DNA from: Gemmatimonadota bacterium
GTDB taxonomy: Bacteria > Gemmatimonadota > Gemmatimonadetes > Gemmatimonadales > Gemmatimonadaceae
Direction of reading: 5' to 3'
DNA: 35,523 bases
NCBI GenBank assembly: GCA_023249375.1
Contig: JAHFCT010000031.1
Span: forward strand, 1-35,523
In this document: piece after piece, positions 26,229 through 33,188 of the stretch
Layout of the letters: the number at the start of each line of letters is the position of its first letter
Position numbering within the stretch: position 1 is the stretch's first letter
Position numbers and translations under genes: made by a program
The notes under the pieces: generated by a model
Told to the model about the DNA's origin: nothing
Database searches by the model: none
Seen by the model: the letters and a program-made list of their open reading frames with translations, nothing else

Positions 26229-26908
26229 GCGGCCCGGCGGTCGCATCGGATTCGGCGCGCGACGCGAAGGCGGCGAAGCGAGCGCGGAAGGTGCGCTGGA
26301 CATCGTGGATTGCGTTCTGGGTGATGCAACTGCTGGCGCGCACGTGGCGTCTGCGGGTGCGTCATGACGCCGATGGGCTGGCGGCCGCGCAGCGGAGTGG
26401 CGTGGTGTACGCGGTGTGGCACGGCTTGATGCTTGCGCCCATTTGGTCGTACCGCAACCGCGGCATCCAAGCGCTGGCGAGCGAACACGGCGACGGCGAG
26501 ATCATTGCGCGCATTCTCGAACGGCTGGGCTATGCGCCGCCGGCGCGCGGGTCGAGTTCGCGCGGCGGACTGCGCGGCCTGATGACGCTCATCGCGACGC
26601 TGCGGGGCGGCACCGCGATTGTGTTCACGCCCGACGGTCCGCGCGGGCCGGCGCGCGTGGCCCAGCCGGGCGTGTTTGTGGCGGCGCATCGCGCCGATTC
26701 GGTGATTATTCCGGTGTCGATGCACGCGGCACGCGCGTGGCGGTTGCGCAGTTGGGATCGCTACGCCATTCCGAAGCCGTTCACTCGGGTGTGCGTGGCG
26801 TTCGGAGGTCCGTTCACGCCTCGCTTTGAAGGCGACCGGCTGGCCGAGGGCGAGATCGAGCGGTTTGCGGCGGCGATGGACGCCACGGAGGCGCAGGCCC
26901 GTGCGTGA
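26225..26908 (+). CDS. DUF374 lysophospholipid acyltransferase-like protein, candidate LpxJ
   Basis: A 227-aa membrane-associated acyltransferase-type protein. The start is the ATG overlapping the lpxB stop (ATGA). A hydrophobic helix near residues 25-42 (SWIAFWVMQLLA) is followed by the DUF374 pattern: VWHGLML (64-70), SEHGDGE (86-92), RGSSSRGG (108-115) and FTPDGPRGP (134-142). The canonical NHxxxxD box of LpxL/LpxM is absent. DUF374 proteins include LpxJ of Epsilonproteobacteria, a late lipid A acyltransferase (from memory). Its position between lpxB and lpxK supports addition of a secondary acyl chain to lipid A; substrate and timing are unknown. The stop overlaps the lpxK start by 8 nt. 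Confidence 0.88.
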   Translation: MSGPAVASDSARDAKAAKRARKVRWTSWIAFWVMQLLARTWRLRVRHDADGLAAAQRSGVVYAVWHGLMLAPIWSYRNRGIQALASEHGDGEIIARILERLGYAPPARGSSSRGGLRGLMTLIATLRGGTAIVFTPDGPRGPARVAQPGVFVAAHRADSVIIPVSMHAARAWRLRSWDRYAIPKPFTRVCVAFGGPFTPRFEGDRLAEGEIERFAAAMDATEAQARA

Positions 26909-27917
26909 GGCCATCGTTCGCGCGGTGTGGTACGGCGAGGGCTTCGTCGCCATCGCGGCGCGTGCGCTGCTCACGCCATTGGAGTGGGCGTACGGCGCCG
27001 CGAGTTTTGCGGTTGCCTCGCAGCGCGCGCGCCGCGCCACGCGCGCGGCGGTGCCGACCATCTCGGTGGGCAATCTCACCGTCGGTGGAACAGGCAAGAC
27101 GCCGCTGGCGGCGTGGTTTGTGGCCCAGCTGCAGTCACGCGGTCTCGCGCCGGCGGTGTTGATGCGCGGATACGGCGACGACGAGCCGCTCGTGCACGAA
27201 CGGTTGAATCCGGGCGTTCCCGTCCTCGCCGATCCCGATCGCCGGCGTGCCGCCGAGCGTGCCACCGCGAGCGGGGCGACGGCATTGGTGCTCGACGACG
27301 CGTTTCAGCACCGGCAGATGCCGCGCGATGAAGACGTGGTGCTGGTGAGCGCCGATCTGTGGATGAACGCGCCGGTGCGCTTGCTGCCGGCTGGTCCGTT
27401 CCGCGAGCCGCTCGCTGCGCTGCGCCGCGCCAGCTTGATCGTGGTCACGCGCAAGGCAGCGTCGGCGGCACGCGCGGACGAGGTCGCCGGCATACTGGCA
27501 CGCGCCGCGAGCGGCGTTCCGATTGCGGTCGCGAGCTTGGCGCTGGGTCAGTTGAACAACTGGCGGACCGGCGCGGTTGAGTCGACCGCGGCGCTGGCTG
27601 GCCAGCGGATTCTCGCCGTGTCGGGCATTGGCGCACCGGACGCGTTTCTCGCCCAGCTCGCCGCCGCGGGCGCCTCTGTAGAAGCGGCCACGTTCGAGGA
27701 CCATCACGCGTATACCGCGGCTGACGTCAGCGAGATTGTGGGGCGCGCCGGCCGCAGCGGACGCGTCGTCTGCACCCTGAAGGACGCGGTGAAGCTCGGG
27801 GCGTTATGGCCTGCCAACGCCCCAGAGCTGTGGTATCTTTCCCAAGTTGTGCACATTGAACGCGGGGAGGCGGCCGTGAACGAGCTGCTGGACCGCCTCG
27901 CCTCCCGATCGCACTAA
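26901..27917 (+). CDS. lpxK: Tetraacyldisaccharide 4'-kinase LpxK
   Basis: Phosphorylates the 4' position of the tetraacyldisaccharide-1-phosphate to give lipid IVA. The GTG at 26901 is chosen ([14 protein letters not shown]): it overlaps the DUF374 stop by 8 nt in the same GTGCGTGA context as lpxB, and earlier codons of the frame are Arg-rich shadow. The product is 338 aa. An N-terminal amphipathic/hydrophobic region (about 5-40) precedes the unusual extended P-loop [13 protein letters not shown] (56-68). [18 protein letters not shown] and [10 protein letters not shown] are further family motifs. It closes the lipid A cluster; glutamate dehydrogenase starts 38 nt later. Confidence 0.95.
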   Translation: MREAIVRAVWYGEGFVAIAARALLTPLEWAYGAASFAVASQRARRATRAAVPTISVGNLTVGGTGKTPLAAWFVAQLQSRGLAPAVLMRGYGDDEPLVHERLNPGVPVLADPDRRRAAERATASGATALVLDDAFQHRQMPRDEDVVLVSADLWMNAPVRLLPAGPFREPLAALRRASLIVVTRKAASAARADEVAGILARAASGVPIAVASLALGQLNNWRTGAVESTAALAGQRILAVSGIGAPDAFLAQLAAAGASVEAATFEDHHAYTAADVSEIVGRAGRSGRVVCTLKDAVKLGALWPANAPELWYLSQVVHIERGEAAVNELLDRLASRSH

Positions 27918-27954
27918 TTCACGCCGGTGCCTCCCGGCCTCACGACCGACGACC

Positions 27955-29259
27955 ATGGCTGACATTCTCCTGCCAACGAACGAAATCGTTCATCCCGACA
28001 AGGACCGCTTCCTCCACGAGGAGAATCCATTCGAGGCGATGATGGTGCGCTTCGACCGGGCGGCGGTGCTGCTGGACCTCGAGCCGGGCATCTACAAGGT
28101 GCTGCGCGCCCCGGAAAAACAGATCATCGTCTCGATCCCGGTGATGATGGACAGCGGGGAGGTCGAGGTCTTCACGGGCATTCGCGTACTGCACAACACG
28201 TCGCGAGGGCCGGCCAAGGGCGGCATCCGCTTTGACCTCAACGTGTCGCTCGACGAAGTGAAGGCGCTCGCCGCGTGGATGACGTGGAAGTGCGCCGTCG
28301 TGAACATCCCGTTCGGCGGTGCCAAGGGCGGCGTGATCTGCGATCCGCTCAACATGAGCGTGCACGAACTCGAGCGGGTGACGCGCCGCTACACGACGGG
28401 CATCTTCGCGACGCTCGGCCCGGACTCGGATGTGCCGGCGCCGGACGTCAATACGAACGAGCGCGTGATGGCCTGGCTGATGGACACGTATTCGATGCGC
28501 GTGGGCCACACGGTCAACGCCGTGACGACGGGCAAGCCGGTCGCGATGGGCGGCTCGCTGGGCCGCCGTGAAGCGACGGGACGGGGCTGCATGATGGTCA
28601 CGAAGGAAGCGCTGGCGCACCTCGGCATGCAGGTCAAGGGAACGACCGTCGCGGTGCAGGGCTTCGGCAACGTGGGGTCGATCGCCGCCGAGTTGCTGCA
28701 GGCCGAGGGCTGCAAGATTGTCGCGATCAGCGATCGCACGGGCGGCTGGGCAAACCGCAACGGGATCGACGTGCTCGACGCGATGGCGTACGTGCAGAAG
28801 AACACCACGCTGGAAGGTTACGGCAAGGGCGATCCGATCTCGAACGAGGACATCCTGACCCTCGACGTCGACGTGCTGCTGCCAGCGGCGCTCGAAAACG
28901 TCATCACGACGAAGAACGCGGCAAAGGTCAAGGCGAAGATTGTCTGCGAGGGAGCCAACGGCCCAACGACGCCCGGTGCCGACGCGGTGCTCGACAAGAA
29001 TGGCGCGTTCGTGATTCCGGACATTTTGGCCAACGCCGGCGGCGTGACCGTGTCGTACTTCGAGTGGGTGCAGAACCGCGGCGGCTATTACTGGTCGGAG
29101 AAGGTCGTGAATGAGCGGCTGAACGACATCATGGTGAATTCGTTCGCCGAGGTGCTCAAGCTGTCGACGCAGCACAAGGTGAATATGCGGACGGCGTCGT
29201 ACATGCTGGCGATTAGCCGCGTGTCGACGGTGCACAAGCTGCGCGGCATCTACGCGTAG
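27955..29259 (+). CDS. Glutamate dehydrogenase (Glu/Leu/Phe/Val dehydrogenase family)
   Basis: Interconverts glutamate and 2-oxoglutarate plus ammonia with NAD(P). It is 434 aa, the usual length of the hexameric small type. The substrate site has GPAKGGIRF (85-93), and catalytic Lys124 lies in [13 protein letters not shown] (119-131). The cofactor domain starts near [17 protein letters not shown]. The ending [17 protein letters not shown] is typical of this branch. Cofactor preference is not clear from sequence alone. The start ATG lies 38 nt after lpxK in a C-rich stretch with no evident ribosome binding site. Confidence 0.96.
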   Translation: MADILLPTNEIVHPDKDRFLHEENPFEAMMVRFDRAAVLLDLEPGIYKVLRAPEKQIIVSIPVMMDSGEVEVFTGIRVLHNTSRGPAKGGIRFDLNVSLDEVKALAAWMTWKCAVVNIPFGGAKGGVICDPLNMSVHELERVTRRYTTGIFATLGPDSDVPAPDVNTNERVMAWLMDTYSMRVGHTVNAVTTGKPVAMGGSLGRREATGRGCMMVTKEALAHLGMQVKGTTVAVQGFGNVGSIAAELLQAEGCKIVAISDRTGGWANRNGIDVLDAMAYVQKNTTLEGYGKGDPISNEDILTLDVDVLLPAALENVITTKNAAKVKAKIVCEGANGPTTPGADAVLDKNGAFVIPDILANAGGVTVSYFEWVQNRGGYYWSEKVVNERLNDIMVNSFAEVLKLSTQHKVNMRTASYMLAISRVSTVHKLRGIYA

Positions 29260-29274
29260 CGCGCGGCGGGCGAC

Positions 29275-29739
29275 GTGAAGGTCCTGCTCGTCGCGGTGGG
29301 CAAGCCGCGAAACGCGGGCGTTGCGGCGGCGACGCAGGACTATGAGGAGCGTGCGGCGCGGTACTGGCCGCTCGAACGAATCGAGGTCCGTGAGGAGCCG
29401 GCAAAGTCGGCGACCGCGGACCTCGTGCGTGAGCGGGAAGGCGAGCGGCTCGCGGCCCGCATTCCGGCCGGGGCTGTGCTCGTCTGCTGCGACCCGGGCG
29501 GCAAGCGCATGGACTCGGCGGCCTTCTCGGGGTGGCTGCAGGGGCAGCGCGAGAGCGGACGGGACGTGGCGTTCGTCATCGGCGGCGCCTACGGGCTCTC
29601 CGCCGCGCTCCTGAAGCGGGCCGCCGTTCGCCTGGAGCTGGCGCCGTGGACGTTGCCGCACGAACTCGCCCGGCTGGTGCTCGCCGAGCAGCTGTACCGG
29701 GCGGGGACCATCGTCCGCCGGGAGCCGTACCACAAGTGA
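29275..29739 (+). CDS. rlmH: 23S rRNA pseudouridine1915 N3-methyltransferase RlmH
   Basis: A SPOUT methyltransferase that methylates the pseudouridine at 23S position 1915 (E. coli numbering) in helix 69. It is 154 aa from a GTG start 15 nt after the glutamate dehydrogenase stop. The knotted SAM-binding C-terminus is clear: FVIGGAYGLS, PHELARLVLAEQLYRA and the near-invariant final block ending in YHK. The N-terminus MKVLLVAVGKPRN is typical. Confidence 0.97.
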   Translation: MKVLLVAVGKPRNAGVAAATQDYEERAARYWPLERIEVREEPAKSATADLVREREGERLAARIPAGAVLVCCDPGGKRMDSAAFSGWLQGQRESGRDVAFVIGGAYGLSAALLKRAAVRLELAPWTLPHELARLVLAEQLYRAGTIVRREPYHK

Positions 29740-29774
29740 CCCTTGGCGCATTCCGCCGTCCCCTGTTCAGCGGT

Positions 29775-29840
29775 TAGCTTAAGCCCATGCGGTCGTCGAA
29801 GGCCGCGTACCCCCAGAGGCAGAGAGCGCATGGCGTGTAG
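29775..29840 (+). promoter_or_regulatory. Possible -10 element and 17-codon leader ORF before bshC
   Basis: TAGCTT (29775-29780) is followed six bases later by an ATG (29787) opening a 17-codon frame (MRSSKAAYPQRQRAHGV) that ends at TAG 29838-29840. The spacing would place the transcription start on or next to this ATG, giving a leaderless small ORF 48 nt before bshC. No convincing -35 box is visible. The frame is short enough to be chance. Confidence 0.25.
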
Positions 29841-29888
29841 CTGTTGCTGGTTCAACCGAATGCAGGGGCAGGGACAGGAGGAGCGCGC

Positions 29889-31436
29889 ATGACGCCTCCG
29901 CGTGTCGTTGCGGAACCAGTGGGCGGGGGGCCGCTGGCCCGCGCCGCGGTCGAAGGGCGTACGCCATCCGGATGGTACGCGCCGCGACCGAAGGGCGCCG
30001 CGGCGTGGCGTGCGCACGCCGAGCAGGTGCGCGCACAGACTGATCCTGAATGGCTCGCAGCACTCGCGCCGGCGTTCAACGCCAGCGGCGCGGCGGCGCG
30101 CCGTCTTGAGTCGGTGGCGCAAGGGCGCGGCGTTGTCATCACGACGGGGCAGCAGCCGGGACTCTTCGGTGGACCGGGCTACACGTGGCTCAAGGCGCTC
30201 AGCGCCCGCGCGCTCGCGGACAAGATCGAACAGGCCACCGGCATTCCGGCGGCTCCGGTGTTCTGGGCCGCCACGGATGATGCCGATTTTGCGGAGGCAA
30301 GCTGGACGGCGGTGGCGTTCGACGAGGAGGTGCGCCGCCTGCGCATTGAACGGCAGGGCTTCGACGGCCAGGTGATGGCGGCACAGCCGCTTGGCGATGT
30401 CGAGCGCCACTTTCAGGAGCTGTGCGCCGCGGCTGGGTCGGCGCCGCATCTCGAACTGCTGGAACATGCGCGCCGCGCGTATCGCGCCGACGCGACCGTT
30501 GGCAGCGCGTACGTCGAACTGATGCGCGCGCTCTTTGAACCGATGGGCATTGCCGTGCTCGACGCCTATCATCCCGCCGTGCGCGATGCGGCGCGTCCCA
30601 CGCTCGTCGAGGCGTTGCGTCGCGCGCCGGTGATCGATGAAGCGGTCTCGCTGCGGAGCGTGGCGATCGAGCGCGCCGGTTTCCGTGCGCAGGTGGCGCG
30701 CGTGCCCAAGCTGTCGCTCGTCTTCCGCGTCTCGAGCAACGGCGTGAAGGAGCGCATCCCGATCTCGCAGACGGGCGACGTCGCTGTGCAGCCGCAGCTG
30801 GTGCTCTCGGCCAACGTGCTGCTGCGACCGGTGGTGGAGCGTGCGATTCTTCCCACGATCGGCTATTTCGGCGGTCCCGGCGAGGTCGCGTATTTCGCAC
30901 AGGTCGGCGCGGTGGCCGAGGCGTTGGGGCGTCCGCTGCCCGTCGTGCTGCCGCGCTGGTCGGCGACGATCATCGAGCCGGTGATCGACCGGATGCTTGG
31001 CCGGTTGGGCATGGTCTTTAATGACATCAAGCCGCCGCATCAAGCGGAGCGCCGCATGGGAGACCGCGCGATGCCGCCGCTGGTGCGCGACACGCTGGAG
31101 GCGCTGCGCCGCGATGTTGACGCCAAGCTCAACGTCTTGCGCGACTCGCCGGAGGGAACGGCGATGGTGCACGCGCAGACCATTGAAGGCGCGCGGCATC
31201 AGCTGAAGTTCCGTATCGACCGGCTCGAGCGGCGCTTCCGTGCCGCGGCGCTCAAGGCGGAGACGACGGCGCTCAAGGATCTCGGCAGCGTGCGCGCGGC
31301 GCTGATGCCGGAGGGGCAGCGGCAGGAGCGCGTGCTCAATCCGCTGCCGCTCGTCGCGCGGCACGGCGAGGCCCTCATGGACCTGCTGCGCGCGGGCGCG
31401 GCCACGCACGCCACGCATATGCTCGGCGGCGCGTGA
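29889..31436 (+). CDS. bshC: Bacillithiol biosynthesis cysteine-adding enzyme BshC
   Basis: BshC performs the last step of bacillithiol synthesis, adding cysteine to glucosaminyl-malate. It is 515 aa from ATG 29889, which follows a strong AGGAGGAG ribosome binding site (29876-29883); an in-frame TTG at 29844 is rejected. Family motifs are TGQQPGLFGGP (86-96) and PVFWAATDDADFAE (123-136) in the N-terminal Rossmann-like domain. Further matches are YFGGPGEVAYFAQV and VLPRWSATIIEP in the centre, followed by a coiled-coil segment. bshA and bshB are not in the window. Low-molecular-weight thiol use is inferred from this gene alone. Confidence 0.93.
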   Translation: MTPPRVVAEPVGGGPLARAAVEGRTPSGWYAPRPKGAAAWRAHAEQVRAQTDPEWLAALAPAFNASGAAARRLESVAQGRGVVITTGQQPGLFGGPGYTWLKALSARALADKIEQATGIPAAPVFWAATDDADFAEASWTAVAFDEEVRRLRIERQGFDGQVMAAQPLGDVERHFQELCAAAGSAPHLELLEHARRAYRADATVGSAYVELMRALFEPMGIAVLDAYHPAVRDAARPTLVEALRRAPVIDEAVSLRSVAIERAGFRAQVARVPKLSLVFRVSSNGVKERIPISQTGDVAVQPQLVLSANVLLRPVVERAILPTIGYFGGPGEVAYFAQVGAVAEALGRPLPVVLPRWSATIIEPVIDRMLGRLGMVFNDIKPPHQAERRMGDRAMPPLVRDTLEALRRDVDAKLNVLRDSPEGTAMVHAQTIEGARHQLKFRIDRLERRFRAAALKAETTALKDLGSVRAALMPEGQRQERVLNPLPLVARHGEALMDLLRAGAATHATHMLGGA

Positions 31437-31476
31437 GCGCGGGACGCGCGCCGATCGCGCGGCGGACGAGCGGCGC

Positions 31477-33090
31477 GTGAGCATCGCCCCGCCCAAGCCG
31501 GTGTCGCCGCGGAGCGGCGGCGGGGCCGCGCTGGTCGCCGCGGGGATTCTACTGAGCCGGCTCTTTGGGCTCGTGCGCAACCGGCTGCTCGGGCACTACC
31601 TGGGCACGAGCGATGCCGGCGATGCGTTCAACGCCGCCATTCGCATTCCCAACATCCTGCAGAATCTCTTTGGCGAAGGCGTGCTGTCGGCGTCGTTCAT
31701 TCCGACGTACAGCCGTTTGCTTGCCGAAGGCAATGAAGAGGAGGCGGGTCGGGTCGCCGGTGCGATTGGCACGCTGCTCGCGCTCACGAGCGCGGTGCTG
31801 GTGCTTGTCGGCATTGTGCTCACGCCGTACGCGGTGGCGATCATCGCGCCCGGGTTCGCCGGTGAGAAGCGCGCGCTGACCATTCACCTCGTGCAGCTGA
31901 TCTTCCCGGGTGTTGGCCTGCTCGTGCTTTCCGCCTGGTCACTTGGCGTGCTCAACTCGCACCGTCGGTTCTTCCTGCCGTACGCCTCGCCGGTGGCGAT
32001 GAATGTCGTGATGATCGGCGCGCTGCTCGGCTTTGGTCCGTCGCTCGCTGGCGACGTCGACGGACAGTCGCGCCTCGCCGCCGTGCTCGCGTGGGCGTCG
32101 GTGCTCGGCAGCGTCGCCCAATTGGGCGTTCAGCTGCCGACAGTGCTCCGTGTTGACCGCCGATTGCGCCTGCACCTCGGCACGGCGAACAAGAATGTGC
32201 GCGTGGTCCTCGCGCAGTTCGCGCCCGTCTTCGTTGGGCGCGGCGTCGTGCAGATCAGCGCGTACGTGGACAATGTGCTGGCGTCGCTCGTGAGCGGCGG
32301 GGCGGTGGCCGTGCTGTCGTACGCGCAGGTGATCACAATGCTCCCCGTGTCGCTCTTTGGAATGTCGGTGTCGGCGGCCGAACTGCCCGCGATGTCCGGA
32401 ACCATTGGCAGCGATGACGACGTGGCGCGCGTGCTGCGCCAGCGGCTCTCCGACGGGCTGCATCGCATTGCGTTCTATGTCGTGCCGTCGTCGATGGCGT
32501 TCGTGGCGATCGGCGACATCGTGGGCGCGACGTTGTATCAGTCGGGCAAGTTCGGGCGCGCCGACGTGATCTGGATGTGGGGGGTGCTGGCAGGCTCCGC
32601 GATCGGATTGCTCGCCGGAACGCTGGGACGGTTGTACGCCTCCACGTGGTACGCGCTGCGCAATACGCGCACCCCGCTGAAGTTCGCGCTGCTCCGCGTG
32701 GCGCTCACGCTGGGCCTCGGATGGGCGGCCGCGTTGTGGCTCCCCGGCGCCGTGGGGATCGACGCGCGGTGGGGCGTCGCCGGTCTGACCGCGTCGGCGG
32801 GCGTGGCTGCGTGGGTGGAATGTGTGCTGCTCCGTCGCTCATTGGTGCCGCGCATCGGTGACGTTCGTGTGGACCGCCCGTATCAGGCGAAGCTATGGGG
32901 GGCGGCGCTTGTGGCGTCGTTGGTCGCGTGGGGTGCCAAGCTCGTGCTCGGTGTGGAGCATCCGCTGGTGCTCGGCGTCGCCGCGCTGCCGGCCTACGGA
33001 CTTGCCTACCTCGGTGCCACGGCTTCGATGGCCATCCCGGAGGCGTCGGCGATGGCGGGACGCGTTCGGCGGCTGATTGGCGGGCGCTGA
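31477..33090 (+). CDS. murJ: Lipid II flippase MurJ
   Basis: MurJ moves the peptidoglycan precursor lipid II across the inner membrane. It is 537 aa, highly hydrophobic, with about 14 predicted membrane segments (MATE/MOP exporter superfamily). Family features include GILLSRLFGLVRNRLLG with the conserved RxxGxxR pattern at the first helix, DAFNAAIRIPNILQNLFGEG with the FNxxxRxPNxxxxLFxEG pattern, and SASFIPTYSRL. The GTG start is 40 nt after bshC in a G+C-rich stretch without a clear ribosome binding site. The last codons run into a 14-bp tandem repeat. Confidence 0.96.
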   Translation: MSIAPPKPVSPRSGGGAALVAAGILLSRLFGLVRNRLLGHYLGTSDAGDAFNAAIRIPNILQNLFGEGVLSASFIPTYSRLLAEGNEEEAGRVAGAIGTLLALTSAVLVLVGIVLTPYAVAIIAPGFAGEKRALTIHLVQLIFPGVGLLVLSAWSLGVLNSHRRFFLPYASPVAMNVVMIGALLGFGPSLAGDVDGQSRLAAVLAWASVLGSVAQLGVQLPTVLRVDRRLRLHLGTANKNVRVVLAQFAPVFVGRGVVQISAYVDNVLASLVSGGAVAVLSYAQVITMLPVSLFGMSVSAAELPAMSGTIGSDDDVARVLRQRLSDGLHRIAFYVVPSSMAFVAIGDIVGATLYQSGKFGRADVIWMWGVLAGSAIGLLAGTLGRLYASTWYALRNTRTPLKFALLRVALTLGLGWAAALWLPGAVGIDARWGVAGLTASAGVAAWVECVLLRRSLVPRIGDVRVDRPYQAKLWGAALVASLVAWGAKLVLGVEHPLVLGVAALPAYGLAYLGATASMAIPEASAMAGRVRRLIGGR

Positions 33091-33165
33091 CCAACGGGCG
33101 CTGACCAACAGGCGCTGACCAACGGGCCCTGAGCAACGGGCCCTGAGCAACGGGCGCTGACCTTC
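33082..33165 (+). repeat. 14-bp tandem repeat, six units, spanning the murJ stop
   Basis: Units of consensus GGGCGCTGACCAAC at 33082, 33096, 33110, 33124, 33138 and 33152. Units 1 and 2 are identical; unit 3 differs by one base; units 4 and 5 are identical to each other (GGGCCCTGAGCAAC); unit 6 ends in TTC. The murJ stop codon is the TGA in unit 1. The array ends three bases before the TAGATT ahead of uvrC. The pairwise homogenised units suggest recent slippage or recombination. Confidence 0.95.
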
Positions 33166-33168
33166 GGC

Positions 33169-33174
33169 TAGATT
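33169..33174 (+). promoter_or_regulatory. Possible -10 element of uvrC
   Basis: TAGATT, the same hexamer as before prfB, lies 15 nt before the uvrC ATG at 33189, so the leader would be about 8 nt. No Shine-Dalgarno sequence is present. The -35 region would fall inside the tandem repeat (units 5-6), where no TTGACA-like sequence is seen. Confidence 0.4.
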
Positions 33175-33188
33175 CCGCGCGAGGCCCC

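Noticed and set aside
27940-29751. Long antisense frame (603 codons) opposite glutamate dehydrogenase and rlmH
   Set aside because: Low-complexity Arg/His/Val composition; the plus strand encodes two unmistakable enzymes over the same stretch.
31427-31482. Direct repeat CGGCGCGTGAGC at the bshC stop and the murJ start
   Set aside because: Twelve bases of a G+C-rich motif containing GTGA, 44 nt apart; chance is likely and no element boundaries or target-site features are seen.
29589-31580. Long antisense frame (663 codons) opposite bshC
   Set aside because: Same pattern of a shadow frame; bshC has a strong ribosome binding site and family motifs.
33082-33165. CRISPR array
   Set aside because: The 14-bp units are contiguous without spacers; this is a simple tandem repeat.
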